Part shown: positions 1-6,702 of the stretch, piece by piece
How the letters are laid out: the number at the start of each line of letters is the position of its first letter
How positions within the stretch are numbered: the first letter of the stretch is position 1
NCBI GenBank assembly: GCA_030595845.1
Contig: JAUVCL010000082.1
Location: 1-8,892 of the forward strand
DNA length: 8,892 nt
DNA from: Campylobacterota bacterium
Lineage (GTDB): Bacteria; Campylobacterota; Campylobacteria; Campylobacterales; Sulfurovaceae
Direction: 5' to 3'
Program-made: the position numbers and the translations under genes
The notes under the pieces: generated by a model
Told to the model about the DNA's origin: nothing
Seen by the model: the letters and a program-made list of their open reading frames with translations, nothing else
The model's database searches: none

Positions 1-461
1 CCCATATCGTACAGAGCACCGAGATTAAACTGTGCTTTCGCATTGTTTGCGTTGGCTGCTTTTGAAAAGAGTACAAAAGCTTTTTTATAGTCTTGGGGTA
101 CACCACGACCTTCTTTAAACATGGCACCAAGGTTATTGAAATAATCTATGTTCCCACGTTTGGCTGCCTCTTCATACCAGAAAGATGCTACTGATTCATT
201 TTTCTCACAGCCTTCGCCATTTTCAAGCATAAGTGCTACTTCAAACTGGGCTACAGGCACTTCTCTTGTTGCTGATTCCAAGTAATAATTATAAGCTTTT
301 TTTGTATCCTGATTGACGCCAAATCCTTTAAAGTAGAGAAATCCAAGATAGTAATAGGATGTTGGTTCTTTTTGTGCTTCTAGCGTAGTATAGAGCTCTA
401 AGGCTTTGTCATACTCTTTTGCAAGTAGAGCTTCATAGGCCGATTTGATGATCTCTTGCAT
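1..461 (-). CDS. Sel1-repeat (TPR-like) protein, C-terminus cut by window edge
   Basis: The reading frame opens at the ATG at 461-459 and stays open to the window edge, giving 153 complete codons with no stop. After a short helical N-terminus (residues 1-34) come tandem units of about 36 residues (35-70, 71-106, 107-142, then a fourth begins). Each has the Sel1 pattern: a LG or similar pair, a small-Gly loop such as GRGVPQD near 118-124, then KKAF/KKAY and an aromatic helix. Sel1 repeats form alpha-solenoids that mediate protein-protein contacts. No signal peptide or membrane segment is visible, so this copy is probably cytoplasmic, unlike the secreted Hcp proteins of Helicobacter. Its A461 is shared with the valS stop (TAATG), so translation is probably coupled to valS. 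There is no good Shine-Dalgarno of its own. The partner and exact role are unknown. Confidence 0.88.
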   Translation of the reverse strand, partial: MQEIIKSAYEALLAKEYDKALELYTTLEAQKEPTSYYYLGFLYFKGFGVNQDTKKAYNYYLESATREVPVAQFEVALMLENGEGCEKNESVASFWYEEAAKRGNIDYFNNLGAMFKEGRGVPQDYKKAFVLFSKAANANNAKAQFNLGALYDM

Positions 462-3112
462 TAGGAAACAAACCCATCAAGCTCAGTAGATACTTTTGCC
501 ATTTTATTTTCTGCATCTTCAAGTGCCTGTTTATTTTCAGCAATGACAGCTTCTGGTGCATTTGCAACAAATCTTTCATTGTTCAGCATACCGTTTAATT
601 TCTGTATCTCTTTTTCAAGCTTCTCTTTTTGTCGTGTCAGTTTAGTGATGATAGGTGTCATGTCTATCTCACCTGTTGGCAAATACACTTCAAGATTATC
701 TGAAACATCAGTGATAGAGTCTGCTACTTTTTCATCTACAAACTCTATTTCAATGACTTTTGCAAGTTTTTGAATAAATGGTTTTGCCATCTCTGTGTCT
801 ATAGGAGCATCAAGTTTAATGTATGCTTTGTCAATCTTAGAGTTACCCATATCGATAACCACTTTTGCACGACGCAGTGCCGTGATAGACTCTTCGATGA
901 TAGCAAAGAGCTTTTCTGCTTCTTCATCTCGTTGTATTGCTTTTGGGAAATTCATGACCATAAGAGATTCACCCTCTTCAAGTGTTGTCCCAGAGAGTTT
1001 GTGGTAAAGGTGATCAGAGATAAACGGCATGAATGGAGAAACCATCTTGAGTGTCTCTTTAAAGATAGCTCCCAATTCTACGATGCTTTCTCTGTCTGCT
1101 TTTGAGTATTCAATTCCCCAGTCACAAAACTCATTCCATACAAAATTGTAGAGTGTCTTTGCACTTTCATCAAATTTATAAGACTCTATAGCCGTACGAA
1201 TTTTTTCTACAGCCAAACCTAAACGGCTTTGCATATATAATCCAAGTGGCGTTTTAACTTCTATTTCATTTAAGTCTTTAAATGTACTGTGATTGAGTTG
1301 AAGGTAATTTGTTGCATTATAAAGTTTGTTGGTAAAGTTTCTAAACTGATCTAAATTCTTAGCCCCTAACTTGATGTCACGACCCTGTACAGCCAAATAT
1401 GCCAATGTAAATCTGATGATATCTGCAGAGTGCTCTTCAACCATATCAAGAGGGTCAATGACATTTCCTTTTGACTTTGACATTTTTGCGCCCGTTTCAT
1501 CTCTTACCAGTGCGTGCATATAAAAGTCTTTAAATGGAAGTTGCCCTTTATTAAAGTGTTCTCCCATCATCATCATTCTTGCTACCCAGAAGAACATGAT
1601 GTCAAAACCTGTTATCAATAGGCTATTTGGATAGAAGTCTTCCATATCTGAATCATTATAAAGTTCAGGAAGCTTCCCGTTGTTTCCCCAGCCCAGTGGA
1701 GACATTGCCCACAGTGCAGAAGAGAACCATGTGTCTAGAACATCAGGATCTTGTGTCAGTTTTTTACTCGCACACTTGGGACAGCCATCAGGCTCATCTG
1801 CTTTATCTGCCCATGTGTGACCACAGTCATCACAGGTAAAGACAGGAATTCGGTGTCCCCACCAAAGCTGACGAGATATACACCAAGGACGAAGCTCATC
1901 CATCCATGCTGTGTATGAGTTTATCCAGTGAGCAGGGTGGAAGTTGTTATGTTTTTTAGTCTCTTTTATGGAGTTTTCAGCGATCTTCTCACTTAAAAAC
2001 CACTGCGTAGAGATAAAAGGTTCTACAATATTCTTACATCGGTAACAGTGACCTACCTGATGTACATGCTCTTCAATTTTAACAATGTATCCTGCATTTT
2101 CAAGTGCTTTTACAATGACAGGACGGGCTTCAAGACGCTCAAGTCCAGCAAACTCTCCACAGTAGTCATTTAAGATCCCTTTTTCATCAAATACTTTAAT
2201 GAACTCAAGGTCATGTCTTTTTCCTACAGCGTAATCATTTTGATCATGTGCAGGTGTTACTTTTACCACACCCGTTCCAAATTCCATGTCTACATGTGTA
2301 TCGGTAATGACTTTAATGGTTCTGTCTGTGAGTGGCAGAAGTACTTCTTTTCCTACGATATCTGCATAACGTGTATCATCAGGGTGAACCATGATCGCAG
2401 TATCTCCAAAGTAGGTCTCTGGTCTAGTCGTTGCTACTTCAAGCTCTCCTGAACCATCTGCAAATTTATAGATCATCGTGTAGAACTTACCGTTTACTTC
2501 TTCATGTTCTACTTCGATGTCTGAAAGTGCACCATCATGTGTACACCAGTTTACCATGTAAGTATTTTGAGTGATCTGACCTTCATTAAAGAGTGAAACA
2601 AAGGCTTCTTTCACAGCTTCTTTAAGTCCTTCATCCATGGTAAAACGTTCACGTTTCCATGCTGGAGTAACACCTAGTTTTCTCATCTGATGTACAATGT
2701 TCCCACCAGAGGTCTTTTTTTGTAACCAGGCACGCTCTAAAAACTTCTCACGTCCTAATGCTTCTTTTGTCGTACCTTCAGCTATAAGTTGTTTCTCTAC
2801 GATGTTCTGAGTCGCGATACCCGCATGGTCAGTTCCCGGTTGCCAAAGTGTTTTAAACCCGTCCATACGCTTATAACGTGTGATGATGTCTTGGAGAGTA
2901 AAGGTTAGTGCATGACCAATGTGCAATGAACCAGTAACATTTGGAGGAGGCATCATAATGGAAAAGGTTTTTATTTTGCCATCTTTGCCTTCTTCCTGGA
3001 TGTTCTTGTTCCCCTCTATCTCAAAGTAACCACGTTCTTCACAGAGTGCATAGTACTTGTCTTCTACTTCTTTTGGGTTATAAGTTGCTTTTTTTTCTGT
3101 TGTTTCGCTCAT
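461..3112 (-). CDS. valS: Valyl-tRNA synthetase (ValRS), class Ia
   Basis: Charges tRNA-Val with valine in the cytoplasm and edits mischarged threonine. The 883-residue length is normal for the family. The PPPNVTG block leads into the HIGH signature (residues 64-67), and the KMSKS loop is at 543-547. The CP1 editing domain begins around ATTRPET (227-233). The tRNA-binding anticodon domain follows the catalytic core, and residues about 818-883 form the charged coiled-coil arm typical of ValRS. Two cysteine clusters are present: GHCYRC (C356, C359) and a zinc-ribbon-like set C427/C430 with C444/C447 just before the DPDVLDTWFSS motif. Not all ValRS carry these. The start is supported by AGGAA at 3123-3119, six bases before the ATG, and by a TATAAT box upstream. 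The Sel1 gene follows with a one-base overlap. No frameshift or truncation is seen. Confidence 0.98.
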   Translation of the reverse strand: MSETTEKKATYNPKEVEDKYYALCEERGYFEIEGNKNIQEEGKDGKIKTFSIMMPPPNVTGSLHIGHALTFTLQDIITRYKRMDGFKTLWQPGTDHAGIATQNIVEKQLIAEGTTKEALGREKFLERAWLQKKTSGGNIVHQMRKLGVTPAWKRERFTMDEGLKEAVKEAFVSLFNEGQITQNTYMVNWCTHDGALSDIEVEHEEVNGKFYTMIYKFADGSGELEVATTRPETYFGDTAIMVHPDDTRYADIVGKEVLLPLTDRTIKVITDTHVDMEFGTGVVKVTPAHDQNDYAVGKRHDLEFIKVFDEKGILNDYCGEFAGLERLEARPVIVKALENAGYIVKIEEHVHQVGHCYRCKNIVEPFISTQWFLSEKIAENSIKETKKHNNFHPAHWINSYTAWMDELRPWCISRQLWWGHRIPVFTCDDCGHTWADKADEPDGCPKCASKKLTQDPDVLDTWFSSALWAMSPLGWGNNGKLPELYNDSDMEDFYPNSLLITGFDIMFFWVARMMMMGEHFNKGQLPFKDFYMHALVRDETGAKMSKSKGNVIDPLDMVEEHSADIIRFTLAYLAVQGRDIKLGAKNLDQFRNFTNKLYNATNYLQLNHSTFKDLNEIEVKTPLGLYMQSRLGLAVEKIRTAIESYKFDESAKTLYNFVWNEFCDWGIEYSKADRESIVELGAIFKETLKMVSPFMPFISDHLYHKLSGTTLEEGESLMVMNFPKAIQRDEEAEKLFAIIEESITALRRAKVVIDMGNSKIDKAYIKLDAPIDTEMAKPFIQKLAKVIEIEFVDEKVADSITDVSDNLEVYLPTGEIDMTPIITKLTRQKEKLEKEIQKLNGMLNNERFVANAPEAVIAENKQALEDAENKMAKVSTELDGFVS

Positions 3113-3144
3113 AGTTTGTTCCTATGTATTTATATATTGTCGCG

Positions 3145-3150
3145 ATTATA
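3145..3150 (-). promoter_or_regulatory. Probable valS -10 box
   Basis: On the minus strand this reads TATAAT, a perfect consensus, 32 bases before the valS ATG. Transcription would start near 3138 and leave a leader of roughly 25 bases holding the AGGAA ribosome binding site. The -35 position (about 3168-3173) reads TAAAAC, a poor match, as is common in Campylobacterota sigma-70 promoters. The leader is too short for a riboswitch or T-box. Confidence 0.55.
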
Positions 3151-3200
3151 GCGTAATGGTGCTTTTTGTTTTATGGAAAGCTACTATACCGTGATGCGAG

Positions 3201-3219
3201 GATATAAAAGAGATATAAA
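3201..3219. repeat. Direct repeat GATATAAA, 11-base period
   Basis: GATATAAA occurs at 3201-3208 and again at 3212-3219, so the copies sit one helical turn apart. They lie between the two divergent promoters, about 50 bases from the valS -10 box and about 50 from the first -10 box of the haem-protein gene. Such spacing suits a regulator binding one face of the DNA, but the motif is AT-rich and could be chance. Confidence 0.3.
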
Positions 3220-3266
3220 TAAAATTATAACTATGAATTTTGCACACCCTTTACATACACCTTTAC

Positions 3267-3272
3267 TATAAT
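3267..3272 (+). promoter_or_regulatory. Candidate -10 box of the P460-type gene (distal)
   Basis: A perfect TATAAT preceded by a T-rich stretch. No good -35 lies at 17 bases; TTGCAC at 3240-3245 is 21 bases upstream, which is too far. Transcription would start near 3279 and give a leader of about 45 bases. It competes with a second TATAAT at 3298-3303. Confidence 0.45.
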
Positions 3273-3297
3273 TGTAATCAAAAAAAGGAATGATCTC

Positions 3298-3303
3298 TAT
3301 AAT
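3298..3303 (+). promoter_or_regulatory. Candidate -10 box of the P460-type gene (proximal)
   Basis: A second perfect TATAAT. It would put the transcript start near 3310 and leave a leader of about 14 bases that just includes the AAGGA ribosome binding site at 3313-3317, six bases before the ATG. Either box, or both, may be used; sequence alone does not decide. Confidence 0.4.
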
Positions 3304-3323
3304 TTAGTACGAAAGGAAAAGTT

Positions 3324-3803
3324 ATGAAGAAATTAGTTTTAACAAGTATTTTGATACTTAGTATGGTGTTTATGCTCGGTTTGTCTGCCTCCAATGCAGA
3401 TAACCAATTTACCTTTCCACGTTGGAAAAACCTGCATAAACTCAATACAGAAGTAATAGCATCTGGTTCACACCGAGCATGGGTTGATATCTATGTTAAT
3501 GAACTGGCTAAAAAGGCTTATATCCAAAAGTGGCGTTTATTTCCCGTGGGTTCCATTGTTTTGAAACCAATTTATTCTGACCAAGAGCGCTCTGAAACAT
3601 CCAAATTGACCATTATGATAAAAATGAAAAAAGGTTATGACCCGGACAATGCTGATTGGTGGTATGGCGTTTATGATGAGAGCGGAATGGAAGTATGGTA
3701 TCAGGGCAAAATAAAATCCTGTATAACGTGCCATGCGCGAGCCAAAGAAACAGACTATATGTTTTCTGAAAGTGTGATGTATACTATTAATGAATGGGAA
3801 TAA
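3324..3803 (+). CDS. Exported cytochrome P460-family c-type haem protein
   Basis: A 159-residue protein with a classic signal peptide: KK, a hydrophobic core at about 4-20, and cleavage likely after A22 or A25. It should therefore be periplasmic. One c-type haem site, C133-I-T-C136-H137, sits near the C-terminus. That placement and the surrounding pattern fit the cytochrome P460 family: GSHR (48-51), IYVNELAKKAY (56-66), FPVGSIVLKP (73-82), a Lys-rich strand at 95-103, GYDPDNADWWYG (104-115), and an aromatic Asp-Tyr motif after the haem site (144-145). Characterised members oxidise hydroxylamine or bind nitric oxide through a haem cross-linked to a lysine. Several lysines here (K81, K94, K100, K102) could be that residue, but I cannot assign it. 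The gene stands alone between valS (divergent) and a convergent membrane-protein gene. The family assignment is fairly firm; the substrate is unknown. Confidence 0.8.
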   Translation: MKKLVLTSILILSMVFMLGLSASNADNQFTFPRWKNLHKLNTEVIASGSHRAWVDIYVNELAKKAYIQKWRLFPVGSIVLKPIYSDQERSETSKLTIMIKMKKGYDPDNADWWYGVYDESGMEVWYQGKIKSCITCHARAKETDYMFSESVMYTINEWE

Positions 3804-3858
3804 TCTACTCTTTTTCTCATTTTAAGACCATCATATAATCTAATATGCGAAAACTGAG

Positions 3859-4854
3859 TTATGATGCCAAAGGTACTCTCTTTTGGATGGACGGAGGTAC
3901 GAACTTGAGTAGTATGCTTCTTGCCTTTGACCAGTAGCCTGAGAGCATGAGGAGTGAAAAACCTATGAGTATGCCTGTTAGGGCAAAGCTGTTGTTTTCT
4001 ATGCCATAGGTTTTAAATAGGGTGTTGAGTGCATACAGTACATAGACTAAAGATGAGACCATAAAGACACGTCTGTCTATGATCAAAGAGATAGCTGAAA
4101 GCACAAAGTATAGAAGTATGATGATCAGTATGGTTTCATTACCTGAATGTTCAGAAAATATACCTAAGATTGAAAATATCGGGTGAATGATAAGCGGTGC
4201 GGAAAGCAGGTGTAACCAGAAAGCTACATCTGAGTTTCGGGTGATACGTTTGGTGTCTGAAGCGTCCCAGTACATAGCTATGAGGAAGGTACTGATACCT
4301 AAGAGTAATAAAACATACTCAATATAATCGGCAATATGTTCAGAGGTATAAAGAAACATGGTAATAAGAAAGACAACAAGTGCCAAAACACCGGCTGCCA
4401 CAGTAATGGGAACAGTAAAACGTTTCCAGTGAATGAACGCGGCTACGATAGTGGCTGCCGCAGAGACCATGAGTGAAAACTCTGTTGTACTCTCAAAGAG
4501 TCGGGAAACACCTATAAACACAGAGCCAACAAAGGAAATAAGCAGCACTATGGCGGGCAGAGACATTTTACGTTTGCGTACAAAAAATTCTGCAAGTCCC
4601 CAAGAGAGTCCTGCAACTACTATAGCTGAGAGTAAAGGGTGGATATCATACGTGACCCATGAAGCAGAAAGCAGTAAAAGTATGGATGCGATGACTACAA
4701 AGATGTCATTGAACCCAGAGATAAGTCTGAAGTTTTCTTCATCTACACTAGGACTATTGTGTGCCTCTGAAATGTATGAACGAAACTTTTCTACATCACT
4801 TTGTGTAAAAATACCTTTGTTAACTGCATTTTTTAAATCTTCATTTGTGTACAT
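3859..4854 (-). CDS. Polytopic inner-membrane protein of unknown function
   Basis: A 331-residue protein. The first 45 or so residues are soluble and helical (MYTNEDLKNAVNKG, then VEKFRSYI), followed by the motif GFNDIFVVIA that leads into the membrane. About ten hydrophobic segments follow, near residues 50-71, 73-92, 98-120, 124-143, 146-168, 177-196, 208-233, 240-259, 261-281 and 288-308, with a short basic C-terminal tail. The layout of a short cytosolic head plus a bundle of membrane helices resembles DUF2157-type proteins, but I do not recognise a named family with certainty and see no catalytic or transport motif. The start is supported by AAGG at 4864-4861, six bases upstream. It begins 30 bases after the LOG-family gene on the same strand, so the two are probably cotranscribed. 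No convincing terminator follows. Confidence 0.85.
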   Translation of the reverse strand: MYTNEDLKNAVNKGIFTQSDVEKFRSYISEAHNSPSVDEENFRLISGFNDIFVVIASILLLLSASWVTYDIHPLLSAIVVAGLSWGLAEFFVRKRKMSLPAIVLLISFVGSVFIGVSRLFESTTEFSLMVSAAATIVAAFIHWKRFTVPITVAAGVLALVVFLITMFLYTSEHIADYIEYVLLLLGISTFLIAMYWDASDTKRITRNSDVAFWLHLLSAPLIIHPIFSILGIFSEHSGNETILIIILLYFVLSAISLIIDRRVFMVSSLVYVLYALNTLFKTYGIENNSFALTGILIGFSLLMLSGYWSKARSILLKFVPPSIQKRVPLAS

Positions 4855-4884
4855 TTTTTTCCTTATTATGTCTGGGCACCCTTA

Positions 4885-5637
4885 TTAAAAAAGTGGTGAT
4901 CCCTCGATCTCATGCCAAAGAATAATTTTATCCCAGGCTTCTTGTGCATTATTGGCATACGTGAACATTTTCATATCATTATTATCAATGACATCTTCTT
5001 CTCTTAAAAAATCAAAATCTATGACTCTTTTCCAATAGGATTTAGAGACTAAAATAACAGGGATTGAAGGACTTTTCCTTGTTTGAATGAGTGTGAGTAT
5101 CTCAAAGAGTTCATCTAAGGTTCCAAATCCGCCAGGAAAGATAACCAGAGCTTTAGCTCTGTGGATAAAATGCAGTTTACGTATGGCAAAGTAGCGAAAT
5201 TGGAAACAGAGTTCAGGTGTGATGTAAGGATTTGGGAACTGTTCATGGGGAAGTTCAATGTTCAGCCCAATGGACTTAGCCCCCACATCCAATGCTCCAC
5301 GATTTGCTGCTTCCATGATGCCTGGACCACCACCTGTCATGAGTGTGACATGGCAATCTTCAGGATTTCTACCACTTTTACCCACCAGCTGTCCAAAGTG
5401 ACGGGCATCCTCATAGTATGGGCTCTCTTCAGGAGTACGCGCAGAGCCAAAGACTACAATTGTATGATCAATGCCTTCTTCCCGCATCTTTACTTCTGCT
5501 TTGAGATAATCAAGCTGTAGTCTTACACCTCTGGCTGGATCAGAGTAGAGAAAGTTTTTGTCCTCTTCTGCGACTTCATAAGAGGTTCCACTTATAATAT
5601 TTTTAAGTTGACCTAGTTCAATAGACTCTTTTTTCAT
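4885..5637 (-). CDS. LOG-family (TIGR00730-type) nucleotide phosphoribohydrolase-like protein
   Basis: A Rossmann-fold protein with the LOG signature. In 250-residue numbering, FGSAR lies at 63-67, GGGPGIMEA at 102-110 and PGGFGTLDELFE at 168-179. These loops bind the phosphoribosyl moiety, and the Arg/Glu pair carries out N-glycosidic cleavage. Characterised relatives release bases from nucleoside 5'-monophosphates (cytokinin activation in plants, nucleotide salvage in bacteria); older databases mislabel them lysine decarboxylases. It is longer than the roughly 190-residue minimal LOG proteins because of an N-terminal extension of about 55 residues. The frame extends to an ATG at 5664, but that codon has no ribosome binding site and lies upstream of the likely transcript start. 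The ATG at 5637 has AGAGG about seven bases upstream and begins MKKESIEL, so I chose it. The membrane-protein gene follows after 30 bases. The natural substrate is not known. Confidence 0.88.
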   Translation of the reverse strand: MKKESIELGQLKNIISGTSYEVAEEDKNFLYSDPARGVRLQLDYLKAEVKMREEGIDHTIVVFGSARTPEESPYYEDARHFGQLVGKSGRNPEDCHVTLMTGGGPGIMEAANRGALDVGAKSIGLNIELPHEQFPNPYITPELCFQFRYFAIRKLHFIHRAKALVIFPGGFGTLDELFEILTLIQTRKSPSIPVILVSKSYWKRVIDFDFLREEDVIDNNDMKMFTYANNAQEAWDKIILWHEIEGSPLF

Positions 5638-5655
5638 CTTGATACCTCTAACAAT

Positions 5656-5661
5656 ATTATA
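5656..5661 (-). promoter_or_regulatory. Candidate -10 box of the LOG-family gene
   Basis: Reads TATAAT on the minus strand, preceded by TG. Transcription would start near 5649, giving a leader of about 12 bases before the ATG at 5637. This would exclude the upstream ATG at 5664 as the start. The -35 region is poor (AAGTAA). Confidence 0.4.
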
Positions 5662-5697
5662 CATTTTTTTTGAATGAATTACTTTGCATACTTTTCG

Positions 5698-5706
5698 TGC
5701 TATAAT
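5698..5706 (+). promoter_or_regulatory. Extended -10 promoter of pfkA
   Basis: Reads TGCTATAAT, a perfect -10 hexamer with the TGn extension, 28 bases before the pfkA ATG. The extension would compensate for the absence of a -35 box at normal spacing; TTGCAT at 5684-5689 is only 11 bases away. Transcription would start near 5713, and AAAAGG at 5722-5727 serves as the ribosome binding site. It probably drives pfkA and the two genes after it. Confidence 0.6.
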
Positions 5707-5733
5707 TTATTAATTTTTATTAAAAGGTGACTT

Positions 5734-6699
5734 ATGCAAAATATAGCCATACTTTGTTCTGGCGGTGATGTCTCAGGCATGAATGCCGCACTCAAACGTT
5801 TTGTCGAGTACAGCATCGCAAAAGGCCTTACACCGTATTTTGTAAATAATGGTTTTGAGGGTCTCATAGACAATAACATTTATCGTGCGAACTACAGTGA
5901 TGTTGCCGGTATCATTTCGCGTGGGGGTACGAAAATAAAGACTTCACGTTCCACGCGTTTTATGGAGCAGGGCTATAGAAAACAAGCCCTTGATAATCTT
6001 AAAGAACATCATATAGCTTATGTGGTTGTTTTGGGAGGAGATGGCTCATTTAAGGGAATGCAAAAACTGAGTGATGAGGGTACAGAGGTATGTTTTTCAG
6101 GGATACCTTCGACTATCGATAATGATATTGCAGGAACGGAGTACTGTTTAGGTGTAGATACAGCACTTAATGTCATCAAATATGCCATAGACTCCATACG
6201 TGATACAGCTTCTTCTTTTAAACGGGCTTTTGTGATAGAAGCCATGGGACGAGAGTGTGGCTACCTGGCACTTGTTTCCGCACTTACCTCTGGCGCAGAG
6301 ATGTGTCTGATACCGGAAATACCGCATGACCTGAATAGGTATAAAGATAATTTTCAAAAACAGATCAAAGAGGGAAGAGAGTATTTTATCGCGGTTGTTT
6401 CTGAAGCTTTGAAGAATACCGAAGAGGTTGCCCAGTGGTTTGAAGATGAGATAGGCATAGAGTCTCGTATCATGGTTTTGGGACATATACAACGCGGGGG
6501 TAATCCAACTGTCTATGACCGTCTCATGGCTTTTCATTTTGTGACATATGCTATAGATGGTTTGCTTGAAGGGAAGAAAAGTTCTGTGGTCTGTTATAGT
6601 GGTTGTGGCTTTCATCATAAAAATATAGAAGATGTTGCTTTTAAAAAGTATCATATTAATGATAACCTTTTAAAACTAGGTAGCGAATATGGAAAATAA
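5734..6699 (+). CDS. pfkA: 6-phosphofructokinase, probably ATP-dependent
   Basis: Phosphorylates fructose 6-phosphate to fructose 1,6-bisphosphate, the committed glycolytic step. The 321-residue length matches bacterial PfkA. Visible motifs are SGGDVSGMNAA (9-19), GGDGS (101-105), the catalytic PSTIDND (125-131, with T127 and the base D129), MGRECG (171-176) and GHIQRGGNP (250-258), followed by YDR. Gly104 in GGDGS is the residue of ATP-using enzymes; pyrophosphate-dependent enzymes have Asp there. The position matching E. coli Gly124 is Ser126 here, neither the usual Gly nor the Lys of pyrophosphate enzymes. The N-terminal VSG replaces the common APG. The start has AAAAGG six bases upstream and an extended -10 promoter. 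The lipoprotein gene begins 3 bases after the stop, so it is read from the same message. Confidence 0.95.
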   Translation: MQNIAILCSGGDVSGMNAALKRFVEYSIAKGLTPYFVNNGFEGLIDNNIYRANYSDVAGIISRGGTKIKTSRSTRFMEQGYRKQALDNLKEHHIAYVVVLGGDGSFKGMQKLSDEGTEVCFSGIPSTIDNDIAGTEYCLGVDTALNVIKYAIDSIRDTASSFKRAFVIEAMGRECGYLALVSALTSGAEMCLIPEIPHDLNRYKDNFQKQIKEGREYFIAVVSEALKNTEEVAQWFEDEIGIESRIMVLGHIQRGGNPTVYDRLMAFHFVTYAIDGLLEGKKSSVVCYSGCGFHHKNIEDVAFKKYHINDNLLKLGSEYGK

Positions 6700-6702
6700 A
6701 AT

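Noticed and set aside
3113..3137. Riboswitch or T-box leader before valS
   Set aside because: The probable leader is only about 25 bases and forms no extended structure; T-boxes are also mainly a Gram-positive feature.
3290..3307. Tiny five-codon frame (ATG ATC TCT ATA ATT TAG) in the leader of the haem-protein gene, as a possible leader peptide
   Set aside because: Its AAGGA touches the ATG with no spacer, it overlaps a TATAAT box, and no attenuator-like stem follows.
3793..3821. Stem AATGGGAA / TTCTCATT at the end of the haem-protein gene as a terminator
   Set aside because: Only 8 weak pairs including one G-U, a 13-base loop, partial overlap with the coding end, and just two T after the stem.
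4433..4888. Open 151-codon frame on the plus strand
   Set aside because: It lies almost wholly opposite the membrane-protein gene, has low-complexity Ser/Thr-rich content and no ribosome binding site or family motif; it is a shadow frame.
6148..6654. Open 168-codon frame on the minus strand inside pfkA
   Set aside because: It is antisense to conserved pfkA motifs, shows no recognisable domain, and has the composition expected of an antisense reading.
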